48,281 bases of DNA. Source: CAZBLP01 sp964492825 (GTDB lineage: Bacteria; DYJV01). The notes beneath the pieces are model-generated. The model was not told where the DNA came from. It made no database searches and worked only from the letters and a program-made list of their open reading frames with translations. Location: the NCBI GenBank assembly GCA_964492825.1, contig CAZBLP010000008.1, positions 1 to 48,281 of the forward strand, read 5' to 3'. The position numbers and the translations under genes were made by a program. Shown in pieces: positions 1-9,159 of this stretch (the first letter of the stretch is position 1; every line of letters begins with the position of its first letter).

Positions 1-171
1 TTAAGTCAAATTATTTGTCTGATTATAATAATCTTATATGAATAAAAAACTTAAAAATTTACTGGTTTTTTATTTGAAATATTATGTGAAAATGTTTATT
101 AGCTTAAAATTTGCTTGCAAAAAATTTTAACCTTATGTATTAAGTATAAAGTATACAAAAAGGAGGTATGT

Positions 172-3117
172 ATGACTTCCCCTCAAAACAGTACAGTTCT
201 TGTATATGGTACTAATATGGCAGGTTACAGGGCTATTTATGCACTTGGCAAATTAGGCTACAAATCTATATTGCTCAATCGTGGTTCTTATGTTGATGAG
301 GTAAAAAACCAGGTTTTGTCACAATTGCCTATGGATCTATGTTGGGCATGTGCTTTTGGACCTCAAAGGATGTTTATAGGTCTTGGTGCATTGCAGGTTT
401 TTTATAATTCCGAGCTTGTTGATATCCAGGGTGAGCCAGGGAATTTCAAAGTCAAATTTAAGAAAAAAGACCCCTATGTAAATAACTTTATATGTACTGA
501 ATGCAACAAATGTTTTGAGGTATGTCCTGAAGGTGCCATAAAGATAATTCCTAAAATTTTTTGGGAAAACATTTATTATATTGATGAAGATAAATGTACC
601 AAATGTGGCAAATGTGAAGAAATCTGTCCCACAGGTGCTTTAAAGCTTAATAAAAAGTTGGAAGAAGTTGAAGCACATGTAGGGGCTATTTATCTAACTC
701 CAGAGTATGTTGAGCCTGAAAAGGGAGATTTGGAAAAGTTCGGGTTCAAGAAATTTAAAAATGTTTTAAAAAACAATGATATTGTCTCTTCAGGAGTAAC
801 AACAAGTTTTATTCTTGATTCAATTAAAAGAAAGTCTGATGGCAAAATCCCCAAATCTTTTGCAATAATTGTCACACCTCAGTATAACTCAAATGAATTT
901 GAAGATTGTAATACTACGAATATTGCAGTTTATAGAGCAATTAAGTTAAAAGAACTTATCCCTGATGCTGAAGTAACGGTTTTCTTTAAAAACTACAGAG
1001 GTTTTGGTAAAGGACATTATAAACTTTATCTTGAGGCAAGAGATATAGGAGTGAAAATTGTTAAAGCAGATGATGTATTCTTTAAAGAAATAGAGAATAA
1101 TAATATAGAAATTTTACATAAAATAGCAGATAGAGATAAAGTGGATATTTTTGAATTGGTTATTCTTGTTACAGGTCAGAAGCCTCCTATAAATGAAGTG
1201 GGAAAGCTTGAAAAAATTTGTGGCATTAAAGGTGATAATCACGGTTTTTGTTATATTGAACCTTTTTCCAATTTTAAAACTGGAATTGATGGTATTTTTG
1301 CAGGTGGAGAATTTAAAGGCCCTTTAGGCAATCCTGAGACTGTGTGGGAAGGTTATGGAGTTGTTCCTTATATGCTTGATTATCTTGGAGCACCTGTTGT
1401 AGCACCGCCAAAGCCTCCTGCATTTAAAGATGTTTCTACAGAGCCTGTGAAAGTGGGAGTTTTTCTATGTTCATGTTTTGGCAAATTTTTTAATAAAATA
1501 GATTTAGAAAAATTAAAAGATGAAGCTGAAAAATTGCCTTATGTTTCACATGTGGAAATAATTGATAGTTGCTGTACGCCTCCAATGATTGGAGAAACCG
1601 CTAAAAAAATCAGAGAATCAGGAGTGAACAGAGTTATTCTTGCAGTATGCACTCCACTTCAGAAATTAATGAAATTCAGAAAAGCTGTTATGATGGGTGG
1701 TCTAAATCCTCTGCTTTCAGAATTTTTAAGATTAAGGGAAGATATTGTAAATGTTCATGACAATAAAGAGAAAAAACTTGAAAAAGCTTTGTCATTAATT
1801 AGAGCTGCGTCATTAAAATTAAAGTATGCTCAAGCTTTCCCAGGTTTATCTGATAGTTTTACAGGTAACGCAGTTGTTATAGGCGGTGGTGTAGGTGGTA
1901 TGGAATCAGCTATTAGAATTGCCAAAAGAGGTATTAAAGTCAGTTTAATTGAGAAAGCAGATAAATTAGGTGGAACAGCATATTCTCTTTATTCTGATAT
2001 TGAAGGAAGGGATTTAAAAGAATTTGTAGAATCACAGATTAATGAAGTTAATTCCAATGAAAATATAAAAGTTTATTTAAATACTGATATATCCATGATT
2101 CAAGGGTATGCGGGAAATTTTAAAATAATTATAGATAAAGGAGAAATTTTAGATGCTGGTGCAATTTTTATTGCAACAGGAGCGAAACTTAGAAATGTAA
2201 ATGCATATTTTTATAAGAAAAACCCTAATGTTTTCAATCAAGCAGACCTTGAAAAGGCAATTAATGAAAATAAATTTAATAAAAAGTCTATAGTTATAAT
2301 ACAATGTGTTGGTTCAAGAAATAAGAATGTTCCTTATTGTTCCAGGATCTGTTGTTCTCAGGCTTTGAAAAGTGCTATAAGATTACGAAAAAAAGGTGTA
2401 GATGTTACAATACTTTACAGAGATTTAAAACTTTACGGTTTTAAAGAGGATTATTACAAGGAAGCTTTGAATAAAGGAGTTAATTTCATAAGATTTAATG
2501 ATGACAATTATCCTGTTGCTGAGCAGAAAGGTGAAAAATTTAAAATAAAGGTAAAGGAATATTGTAATGAAAAAGAGCATATTCTTGAAAGCGAGGCAAT
2601 TGGAATAAGCGTAGGAATTGTTCCTGATATTGAAACTAATGAAAAACTTGCAAAAATGACAGGATTAAAATTGTATGACAATGGTTTTTTTGCACTTACT
2701 CCAGGTCCTTACGAAGAAGCTGCTAAAAAACTTATGAAGCCTTTTGAGCTTCAGACAAATGGTGTATTCCCAATAGGAATGGCCTTATCACCTCGTACTG
2801 TCGATGAAACACTGCTTACTGCCAGGCAATCAGCAGGTCAATCACTTATATTTTTAAATAAAAAGGCATTACCTGCACCTAATGGTGTGTTTGTATCAGC
2901 AATTGATGAGACAAAGTGTGTTGGATGCGGATACTGTGTTGATGTTTGCCCATATAATGCAAGAGCTCTTGATCCAATTACAAAAAAAGCGATTGTTCAT
3001 CCTTTTTTATGCGATAATTGCGGAGCATGTGTTGTTGCATGTCCAAGTGGAGCCTCTTATTTAAGAGATTTGCAGGACAGACAGATGATTTCATCAATTG
3101 ATGCATTGCTGGGATAA
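172..3117 (+). CDS. HdrA-HdrA tandem fusion, heterodisulfide reductase A-like flavoprotein
   Basis: This 981-residue protein is two HdrA-like units in tandem, against about 650 residues for ordinary HdrA. Unit 1 has a degenerate Rossmann loop (G13, N15, G18; N replaces the middle glycine), a CxxC at C57/C60 matching the HdrA DCAACI motif, and a ferredoxin domain (C108-C118, C142-C152). It lacks the HdrA Cys cluster. Unit 2 has an intact FAD loop (GGGVGG, 571-576), the Cys cluster (C712, C723, C727, C728) and a C-terminal ferredoxin domain (C916-C926, C947-C957), but lacks DCAACI. The two units are therefore complementary. HdrA is the flavin-bifurcating subunit of Hdr complexes and is cytoplasmic. 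The start at 172 is chosen for AGGAGG at 161-166; an in-frame upstream start at 115 has no such site. It is first in a seven-gene cluster. Assignment to the HdrA family is firm; the partner and reaction are unknown. Confidence 0.88.
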   Translation: MTSPQNSTVLVYGTNMAGYRAIYALGKLGYKSILLNRGSYVDEVKNQVLSQLPMDLCWACAFGPQRMFIGLGALQVFYNSELVDIQGEPGNFKVKFKKKDPYVNNFICTECNKCFEVCPEGAIKIIPKIFWENIYYIDEDKCTKCGKCEEICPTGALKLNKKLEEVEAHVGAIYLTPEYVEPEKGDLEKFGFKKFKNVLKNNDIVSSGVTTSFILDSIKRKSDGKIPKSFAIIVTPQYNSNEFEDCNTTNIAVYRAIKLKELIPDAEVTVFFKNYRGFGKGHYKLYLEARDIGVKIVKADDVFFKEIENNNIEILHKIADRDKVDIFELVILVTGQKPPINEVGKLEKICGIKGDNHGFCYIEPFSNFKTGIDGIFAGGEFKGPLGNPETVWEGYGVVPYMLDYLGAPVVAPPKPPAFKDVSTEPVKVGVFLCSCFGKFFNKIDLEKLKDEAEKLPYVSHVEIIDSCCTPPMIGETAKKIRESGVNRVILAVCTPLQKLMKFRKAVMMGGLNPLLSEFLRLREDIVNVHDNKEKKLEKALSLIRAASLKLKYAQAFPGLSDSFTGNAVVIGGGVGGMESAIRIAKRGIKVSLIEKADKLGGTAYSLYSDIEGRDLKEFVESQINEVNSNENIKVYLNTDISMIQGYAGNFKIIIDKGEILDAGAIFIATGAKLRNVNAYFYKKNPNVFNQADLEKAINENKFNKKSIVIIQCVGSRNKNVPYCSRICCSQALKSAIRLRKKGVDVTILYRDLKLYGFKEDYYKEALNKGVNFIRFNDDNYPVAEQKGEKFKIKVKEYCNEKEHILESEAIGISVGIVPDIETNEKLAKMTGLKLYDNGFFALTPGPYEEAAKKLMKPFELQTNGVFPIGMALSPRTVDETLLTARQSAGQSLIFLNKKALPAPNGVFVSAIDETKCVGCGYCVDVCPYNARALDPITKKAIVHPFLCDNCGACVVACPSGASYLRDLQDRQMISSIDALLG

Positions 3118-3121
3118 AAGA

Positions 3122-3213
3122 TAGGATTTAGGATATAGGATTTGGTGAAAAGACAATAAAAGCTTATCAATGATTACAGATTACTAAATCCTAAATCCCA
3201 ATAACTAAATCCT
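3122..3213. repeat. Dispersed intergenic repeat with inverted ends, copy 1
   Basis: The gap between the HdrA fusion and mvhD contains GGATTTAGG (3124-3132) and its inverted copy CCTAAATCC (3190-3198), each embedded in further TAGGATTT or AAATCCTA units. This could form a long hairpin in the transcript. Positions 3127-3153 recur with one mismatch at 6972-6998. Function is unknown; it could be a small repeat element or an mRNA processing or attenuation structure. Confidence 0.6.
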
Positions 3214-3270
3214 AATTTAACTTTTAATCTTGAACCTTAAACTCTGAACTAAATAATGGGGGTATATATA

Positions 3271-3681
3271 ATGAATAATTGGGAGCCTAAAATAGTTTAT
3301 ATAATGTGTTCGTGGTGCGGTTCTGGCGGAGCTGAAACAGCCGCTGCATTTAACTTAAAATATCCTGAAAATATAAAACCATTTAGAGTGTGGTGTACTG
3401 GCGGACTTGACCCTGCGTATATTTTAAGAGCTTTTTTTGAAGGAGCTGACGGCATTATTATTAGCGGTTGCCATCCTGGAGATTGCCATTATGATATTGG
3501 TAATTACTATGCAAGAAGGAGATTAGCAGCTCTTAAAACAATTCTCAAAACATTTGGTTTTGATGAGAATAGAATATGGTTAAGATGGGTAGGTCATTCA
3601 GAAGGAAAGAGGTTAGTTGACACAGCAGAAGAATTTAATGAACATATTAAGAAATTAGGACCTCATAAAATTGAGAATTAA
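3271..3681 (+). CDS. mvhD: MvhD/HdrE-like iron-sulfur electron-transfer subunit, copy 1
   Basis: A 136-residue protein of the MvhD family, the small [2Fe-2S] subunit that passes electrons from a hydrogenase or other donor to HdrA. Visible features are the N-terminal CSWC motif (C13, C16), a WC motif in the middle and the family signature GCHPGDCHY, followed by the basic NYYARRR stretch. The start at 3271 is preferred over an in-frame ATG at 3256 because TGGGGGT lies about 8 bases before it. It lies 153 bases after the HdrA fusion and 16 bases before the next gene, which suggests one transcript. A second diverged copy closes the cluster at 9160. No hydrogenase subunits occur nearby, so the electron donor is not the usual MvhAG as far as this window shows. 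Confidence 0.88.
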   Translation: MNNWEPKIVYIMCSWCGSGGAETAAAFNLKYPENIKPFRVWCTGGLDPAYILRAFFEGADGIIISGCHPGDCHYDIGNYYARRRLAALKTILKTFGFDENRIWLRWVGHSEGKRLVDTAEEFNEHIKKLGPHKIEN

Positions 3682-3697
3682 ATTTAAGGAGTCGAGT

Positions 3698-4711
3698 ATG
3701 ACAAACTATTATAAATTAGGGGATTTTAAAGATTTTTTAATTGCACTTTTGGATAATAAAATTGTTGATGCCATTTTAGTACCTATGAAAGGTCTAACTG
3801 AAAATACATATTCTCCCTTTTTAATAAAAGATAGAGAACTTTTGAAGAATAGCGAACCTATCTCCCCTGTTATGGCTGTTAATTCTGCAAGGGTGGTTTC
3901 GCAATTAACCTTTAAGGGAGATTTTTTATTTAAAGTGGCTGTTGTGTTAAAACCATGCGAGATTTTGGCTTTTAGAGAACTTATAAAACTTAATCAGATA
4001 AATTCAAAAAATATAATTACAATCTGTTTTGACTGTAACGGTATAAACTCATTGAAAGACATTGAAAACAGAAGAGAAATTTGTGAAATTTGCACTAATT
4101 TCACACCAGAGCATTCTGATATAAAGATATTTTCATTAGGTTTGAGTGAAAGTATAATTTCAACTGAAATGGATTTAAAAGAATTAAAACTTGAAGAAGT
4201 TAATTTTGACAATAAAAAAAGAGAAGAATTCTTAAATAAGAAATTAGCGGAAAGCAGGGAAAAAAGAAAAGAAAAATTATCTCAGGTAAAAGCTGAATTT
4301 AATGATTTTTTGAAAAATTGCATTGTTTGTAAAAATTGTATGAGAGTGTGTCCAATATGTTTTTGTCAGGAATGTTTTTTTGATTCACCTGCTTTAAATG
4401 GAAATAGTATTACATATTCCATGAGAGCCAGTAGAATGTCAGGTCTTGTTTTTCCTGAAAACAAGCTGCTTTTCCATCTTGGCAGAATGAATCACATGAG
4501 TGTCAGTTGTGTAGGTTGCGGAGCTTGTGAAGACGCCTGTCCTGCTGAAATACCTGTTGCGCAAATGTTTGCTGCTGCAGGAGATGAACTTAAAAGTTTG
4601 TTTGACTATCAACCAGGAGGGAATTTGGAAGAAAAAATCCCTTTTACATGTTACGAACATGATGAATTACACAGTTTTGAACAGCCATACAGGGAAACAC
4701 GTAAAAATTAA
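3698..4711 (+). CDS. FdhB/FrhB-like iron-sulfur flavoprotein subunit, paralogue 1
   Basis: A 337-residue protein resembling the beta subunit of F420-dependent hydrogenase or formate dehydrogenase (FrhB/FdhB). The N-terminal domain carries the VLKPCEI motif (C87) common in this family. The C-terminal half has two cysteine clusters, C208/C211/C214/C218 continuing into C221/C223/C226, and C271/C274/C277/C281, consistent with at least two [4Fe-4S] clusters. In the family this subunit exchanges electrons with F420, NAD(P)H or ferredoxin through a flavin. The start at 3698 has GGAG eight bases upstream. No catalytic FdhA partner is present. The next gene is a paralogue of similar length and layout, so the pair may form a heterodimer or two alternative entry modules for the neighbouring HdrA proteins. 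The family call is fairly sure; the substrate is unknown. Confidence 0.75.
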   Translation: MTNYYKLGDFKDFLIALLDNKIVDAILVPMKGLTENTYSPFLIKDRELLKNSEPISPVMAVNSARVVSQLTFKGDFLFKVAVVLKPCEILAFRELIKLNQINSKNIITICFDCNGINSLKDIENRREICEICTNFTPEHSDIKIFSLGLSESIISTEMDLKELKLEEVNFDNKKREEFLNKKLAESREKRKEKLSQVKAEFNDFLKNCIVCKNCMRVCPICFCQECFFDSPALNGNSITYSMRASRMSGLVFPENKLLFHLGRMNHMSVSCVGCGACEDACPAEIPVAQMFAAAGDELKSLFDYQPGGNLEEKIPFTCYEHDELHSFEQPYRETRKN

Positions 4712-4749
4712 CTTGCATATAGATTTTTCATTTTAAAAGGAGTCATGAA

Positions 4750-5796
4750 ATGCAAAAAGCATTAAATAATCTAATTCAAAAAAGTTTTGATAATGGAATT
4801 ATCAATGGAGCGGTTTTATTAAGTAAGTTAAAAGACAAAGGTTATGGTTATGTTTTTTACACTAAATTTAATGATATTGAAAATATTTCTCCATTTCATC
4901 CTGTAATGAAGATAAATGGTGCAAAAATTCATTCTTCAATTACCAAAGAAAATGACAATGATTCCAAAATATTATTTTTAATGAAACCATGTGAAATCAG
5001 AGCATGTGTGGAATTAAAAAAATTAAATCAAATAGATTTGGATAACTCCTTTCTTATATCGTATATTTGTCCTGGTTGTTTTGAATTTAAAGATGGAAAT
5101 AGTTTTGAAAACACAGATGAACTTGTAAATAATTTTGTTAATGGCAATTTAGATGACAATATCAGGGATGTTTGTAAAAGCTGTGTGAATTTTGACGGTA
5201 AAGGGTCTGATGTTGTAATAAATCTTTTTAATAATTCTTTTGTTGCATTAACAGGTAAAGGTGAAGATCTTTTGAAATCTCTGAAAATTGATTTTGAAAA
5301 TCAAATTAAAGAAAGTGAAAATTTAAATAAAATTAGGAAGTTAAGAGAAAAAAACAACGGCAGTTTAATTAAAGAATTTAAAAAATTTTTTAAAGCAGAA
5401 GAAAAAATCATAGAGTATTTTGATAAATGTATCGGATGTCATGCATGCAGTCATGCATGCCCTATATGTTATTGCAGGCAGTGTTATTTTGAATCTGATA
5501 CATTCAAATATTATCCTGATTCCATTAAAAGAAAAATTGATTATAAAAATGCTTTAAGGCTGCCATTTGACAGAGTAATGTTTCATATTGGCAGGGTTAC
5601 CCATATGGCTACATCGTGTGTTTCATGCGGAATGTGTGAGGATGTGTGTCCTGTTAATATAAAAGTATCTCAATTTTTTAAATATATGGGAAATAACATT
5701 CAAAACACTTTTAATTATGTTCCTGGTGTAAACAGGGAAGAGCAGTTGCCGTTACTAACTTTTAAAGAAAACGAATTTAAAGAGTTTGAAGATTAA
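4750..5796 (+). CDS. FdhB/FrhB-like iron-sulfur flavoprotein subunit, paralogue 2
   Basis: A 348-residue paralogue of the preceding gene with the same order of motifs: MKPCEIRA (C81), then C227/C230/C233/C237 with C240/C242/C245, then C290/C293/C296/C300. The spacing CxxCxxCxxxCPxCxC is shared by both copies and gives more cysteines than a plain dicluster ferredoxin needs, so an unusual cluster is possible. AGGAG lies 8 bases upstream of the ATG. It is 38 bases after paralogue 1 and 25 bases before the HdrCB gene. The two copies differ widely outside the cysteine motifs, which indicates an old duplication with specialised roles and not a recent tandem copy. Its role in delivering electrons to or from HdrA is inferred from context. 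Confidence 0.75.
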   Translation: MQKALNNLIQKSFDNGIINGAVLLSKLKDKGYGYVFYTKFNDIENISPFHPVMKINGAKIHSSITKENDNDSKILFLMKPCEIRACVELKKLNQIDLDNSFLISYICPGCFEFKDGNSFENTDELVNNFVNGNLDDNIRDVCKSCVNFDGKGSDVVINLFNNSFVALTGKGEDLLKSLKIDFENQIKESENLNKIRKLREKNNGSLIKEFKKFFKAEEKIIEYFDKCIGCHACSHACPICYCRQCYFESDTFKYYPDSIKRKIDYKNALRLPFDRVMFHIGRVTHMATSCVSCGMCEDVCPVNIKVSQFFKYMGNNIQNTFNYVPGVNREEQLPLLTFKENEFKEFED

Positions 5797-5821
5797 TAAT
5801 TAAAATTTGAGAGGGTTAAAA

Positions 5822-6964
5822 ATGACATTTACTCCTATGTTAGAAGTCAACGAAATGATTAGAGAAACAGGCGGGCTTGATTTGAATGAGTGTATGCAGT
5901 GCGGTTTATGTTCAGGAATTTGCCCTTGGGGTAAAGTTGATTCTCCTTTTCTAACAAGAGTGCTTATAAGAATGGGGCAGCTTGGAATGGAAGGCTATGA
6001 AACAGATGATATTTTGTTTGCTTGTACCACCTGTAAATTGTGTGTTGATAATTGTCCAAGAAACATTGAAATTATAGATATTATTCAGGCAATGAGAACT
6101 ACTATTGCTGAATATGGTGGATTACCTGGCAGTTTGAAAGCTGTTACCGGTAGTATTCATGCCAATGGCAATCCATGGTCAGGAGCAAAAGAAGACAGAT
6201 TTAAATGGGCTGAAGATATAAATTTACCGTTTTTTGATAATAGTAAAGAGTATTTATTATTTATTTGCTGCACATCATGTTATGACCCAAGGGGCATTAA
6301 AATAGCAAGAGCAATAATAAATATATTTAATGAAATAGGATTATCCTACGGAGTTATTGGCAATGATGAGAAATGTTGCGGCCAGGCTATTAAAAAAGCA
6401 GGAGCATTATCTGAATTTGAAATATTAAAAGAATCCAATGAAGCTCTTTTTAATGAAAAAGGAGTTAAAAAAATTATTACAACATCGCCTCACTGTCTTG
6501 TAGCTTTTAAAGAAGATTATAACCTTGAAGGTGTTGAAATATATCATTATTCTGAAATACTTTTAAAGTTGATTGAACAAGGAAAATTAAAAATTAACAA
6601 TAAGTTGCCTAAAAAATCAATTTATCATGAACCTTGTTATATGGGAAGACATGCGTTAATGTATGAGGAACCCAGAGAATTAATAACTGCTGCTTCAGAA
6701 GAATTAATAGAATTTGATGAAAATAGAGAATTTAGTCTTTGCTGCGGTGCAGGAGGCGGTAGAATGTGGATGGAAACAGAAGCAGGTAAAAGATTTTCAG
6801 ATATTAAAGCAAAAGAAGCTGGTGAAAAAGAAGCTGAAATTATAGCTACCTGCTGTCCCTATTGTGTGAATATGTTTGAAGATTCAGTAAAAACCACAGG
6901 ATTTGAAGGTAGAATAGAAGTGAAAGATATAGCTGAGCTGGTTTATGATGCAATGAAAAATTAA
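5822..6964 (+). CDS. HdrC-HdrB fusion (HdrD-like) subunit with two CCG domains
   Basis: A 380-residue protein combining an HdrC-like N terminus and an HdrB-like C terminus. Two [4Fe-4S] sites are visible at C24/C27/C30/C34 and C68/C71/C74/C78. They are followed by two CCG domains: CCTSC, KCCGQ and SPHC, then HEPC, LCCGAGGG and CCPYC. CCG domains bind the non-cubane [4Fe-4S] clusters that reduce disulfides in methanogen HdrB, so this is the likely catalytic subunit for a low-molecular or protein disulfide, or another two-electron acceptor. GAGAGGG at 5810-5816 supports the start at 5822. It sits between the FdhB-like pair and the canonical HdrA. The organism is bacterial, so CoM-S-S-CoB is not expected and the acceptor is unknown. 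Confidence 0.85.
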   Translation: MTFTPMLEVNEMIRETGGLDLNECMQCGLCSGICPWGKVDSPFLTRVLIRMGQLGMEGYETDDILFACTTCKLCVDNCPRNIEIIDIIQAMRTTIAEYGGLPGSLKAVTGSIHANGNPWSGAKEDRFKWAEDINLPFFDNSKEYLLFICCTSCYDPRGIKIARAIINIFNEIGLSYGVIGNDEKCCGQAIKKAGALSEFEILKESNEALFNEKGVKKIITTSPHCLVAFKEDYNLEGVEIYHYSEILLKLIEQGKLKINNKLPKKSIYHEPCYMGRHALMYEEPRELITAASEELIEFDENREFSLCCGAGGGRMWMETEAGKRFSDIKAKEAGEKEAEIIATCCPYCVNMFEDSVKTTGFEGRIEVKDIAELVYDAMKN

Positions 6965-6971
6965 AAACTAA

Positions 6972-6998
6972 TTTAGGATATAGGATTTAGTGAAAAGA
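6972..6998. repeat. Dispersed intergenic repeat, copy 2
   Basis: This 27-base stretch matches 3127-3153 with one mismatch (the copy ends TTTAGTGAAAAGA here and TTTGGTGAAAAGA there). It lies in the 132-base gap between hdrCB and hdrA. The inverted partner seen in copy 1 is not obvious here. The rest of the gap contains only the GGAGGAG site before hdrA. Confidence 0.6.
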
Positions 6999-7096
6999 GA
7001 TTAGTATTTGCAGTTATTAATGGTTAGTTGAGAGTTTGTTTTTTGAATTTTTAATTATAAAAAAAGCATTGTAAAATTATTTGCAGGAGGAGCTAA

Positions 7097-9064
7097 ATGA
7101 GACGTGAAATTCCTCGTATAGGTGTCTATATATGCCATTGCGGAAGCAACATTGCTTCAAAAGTAGATGTTGAAAAGGTGAGAGATTTTGCAAAATCACT
7201 TGATAATGTTGTTGTTAGCAAAGATTATAAATTTATGTGTTCAAATCCTGGTCAGGAATTAATTATAAATGACATAAAAGAAATGGAGCTTAACAGGGTT
7301 GTTGTTGCATCATGTTCTCCAAGAATGCATGAAAAAACTTTCAGAAGTGCATGTAAAAAAGCAGGTATAAATCCATATTATTTTCAAATGGCTTCAATTA
7401 GAGAGCAGGCAAGCTGGGTAACATCAGATGAAAAACCTGCCACAATAAGAGCAATGGATCTTGTAAAAGCAGCTGTTAACAGAGTTACACATCATGAACC
7501 GTTAGCACCGAGAATTGTTGAAATTAACCAAACAGCCGTTATAATTGGCGGAGGTATTGCAGGTATGCAGGCTGCACTTGAAATAGCAGATGCAGGAAGG
7601 AAAGTTTACATTGTTGAAAGAGACCCTTCAATTGGAGGGCATATGGCAAAATTTGACAAAACTTTTCCCACTTTGGATTGTGCTGCATGTATAATGACAC
7701 CTAAAATGGTTTCTGTTGGCCAACATGAGAATATAGAGCTTCTCACATACAGTGAAGTTGTTGAAGTTGAAGGTTTTGTGGGAAATTTTAAAGTTAAAGT
7801 AAAGAAAAAGCCAAGATACGTTAATATGGAAAAATGTACAGGTTGCGGCATGTGTATGGAAAAATGTCCCACTAAAGTTATTTCTGAATTTGAAGAAGGT
7901 CTTACACAGAGAAAGGCAATATATACACCTTTTCCACAAGCTGTGCCTAATGTTCCTGTTATTGATGCAAACCATTGTAGGTATCTTACAAAAGGCAAAT
8001 GCAGATTATGTGAAAAATTTTGTGAAGCAAAAGCCATAGATTTTGACCAAAAAGAGGAGATTGTTGAGATTGAAGCTGGTACCATTATTGCCGCTACAGG
8101 TTTTAAACTGTTTGACCCCACTGTGGTAAAACGGTTTGGATATGGTATTTACGATGAAGTTTACACAAGTTTACAATTTGAAAGATTAAATAATGCAGCA
8201 GGGCCTACTAACGGAACTATTTCAATGAAAAACGGTAAAAAACCTGAAAGTGTTGCAATTATCCATTGTGTTGGTTCAAGGGATAAGAATTTCAATAAAT
8301 ACTGTTCCAGAGTTTGTTGTATGTATTCTTTGAAATATGCGCATTTAATCAGGGAAAAAACAGGAGCGGAAGTTTATAATTTTTACATTGATGTAAGGGC
8401 ATTTGGGAAAAATTATGAAGAATTTTATAACAGGGTACAGGAAGAAGGCACTGTATTTATCAGGGGTAATGTGGCACAAGTTACTGATAAACCTGAGTCT
8501 TCTGAAGAAAAAAACAAGCTTATTGTAATAGCGGAAGATACTCTTACAAAAGAGAGAATAAGAGTTCCTGTTGATATGGTAATATTAAGCGTTGGATTGC
8601 AGCCAGCAGATGGTTCAGGAGAAATAGCAAGAATGCTCGGAATAAGCCAGGATTTAGACGGCTGGTTTAATGAATTACATCCGAAGCTTGCACCTGTTTC
8701 CACTCCTACTGATGGAGTATTTTTAGCAGGATGTTGCCAGGGTCCTAAGGATATTCCCGACACTGTTGCACAGGCAAGCGGAGCAGCTGCTGAAGCACTT
8801 TCTCTAATGATGAGAGGCAAAGTTGAAATGGAAGCAACAACATCTTATATTAATCCTGATTTGTGTGTAGGTTGCAGGCAATGTATGGATATTTGTATGT
8901 ATGGAGCTATTAATTTTAATGAAGGTAAAAAAATTTGTGAAGTTAACAGTGCTGTTTGCAAAGGTTGCGGTTTGTGTGCTGCAACGTGTCCAAGCAAAGC
9001 AGTAACAGTTAAACATTTTAATAATGATGAAATTTTTGCAGAAATAGAAGCATTGGCAGGATAG
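7097..9064 (+). CDS. hdrA: HdrA, heterodisulfide reductase subunit A-like flavoprotein
   Basis: A 655-residue HdrA of normal length. It has the N-terminal thioredoxin-reductase-like preface (CHCGSN, CSPRMHEKTF), the FAD Rossmann loop GGGIAG (151-156), the DCAACI motif (C195, C198), an inserted ferredoxin domain (CTGCGMCMEKCP and a CRLCEKFC region), the CVGSRD/YCSRVCC Cys cluster and a C-terminal dicluster ferredoxin (CVGCRQCMDIC, CKGCGLCAATCP). In characterised complexes the HdrA FAD bifurcates electrons between ferredoxin and the HdrB disulfide site. AGGAGGAG lies just upstream of the ATG. Its neighbours hdrCB and mvhD complete one standard HdrA-CB-MvhD set, while the other four genes are additional modules. 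Family assignment is sure; true bifurcation is inferred. Confidence 0.93.
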   Translation: MRREIPRIGVYICHCGSNIASKVDVEKVRDFAKSLDNVVVSKDYKFMCSNPGQELIINDIKEMELNRVVVASCSPRMHEKTFRSACKKAGINPYYFQMASIREQASWVTSDEKPATIRAMDLVKAAVNRVTHHEPLAPRIVEINQTAVIIGGGIAGMQAALEIADAGRKVYIVERDPSIGGHMAKFDKTFPTLDCAACIMTPKMVSVGQHENIELLTYSEVVEVEGFVGNFKVKVKKKPRYVNMEKCTGCGMCMEKCPTKVISEFEEGLTQRKAIYTPFPQAVPNVPVIDANHCRYLTKGKCRLCEKFCEAKAIDFDQKEEIVEIEAGTIIAATGFKLFDPTVVKRFGYGIYDEVYTSLQFERLNNAAGPTNGTISMKNGKKPESVAIIHCVGSRDKNFNKYCSRVCCMYSLKYAHLIREKTGAEVYNFYIDVRAFGKNYEEFYNRVQEEGTVFIRGNVAQVTDKPESSEEKNKLIVIAEDTLTKERIRVPVDMVILSVGLQPADGSGEIARMLGISQDLDGWFNELHPKLAPVSTPTDGVFLAGCCQGPKDIPDTVAQASGAAAEALSLMMRGKVEMEATTSYINPDLCVGCRQCMDICMYGAINFNEGKKICEVNSAVCKGCGLCAATCPSKAVTVKHFNNDEIFAEIEALAG

Positions 9065-9159
9065 ATAATAATGAAAAATTAAAAATGTATTGCTTGTGAC
9101 AATGTAAAATGATTTGTTTTAAAAGTTTATTTTGGATGGGAAATATAGGGGAGGAATAA

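Noticed and set aside
7606..8121. Minus-strand open frame inside hdrA
   Set aside because: It lies antisense to the strongly conserved HdrA core and has no family match or start signals.
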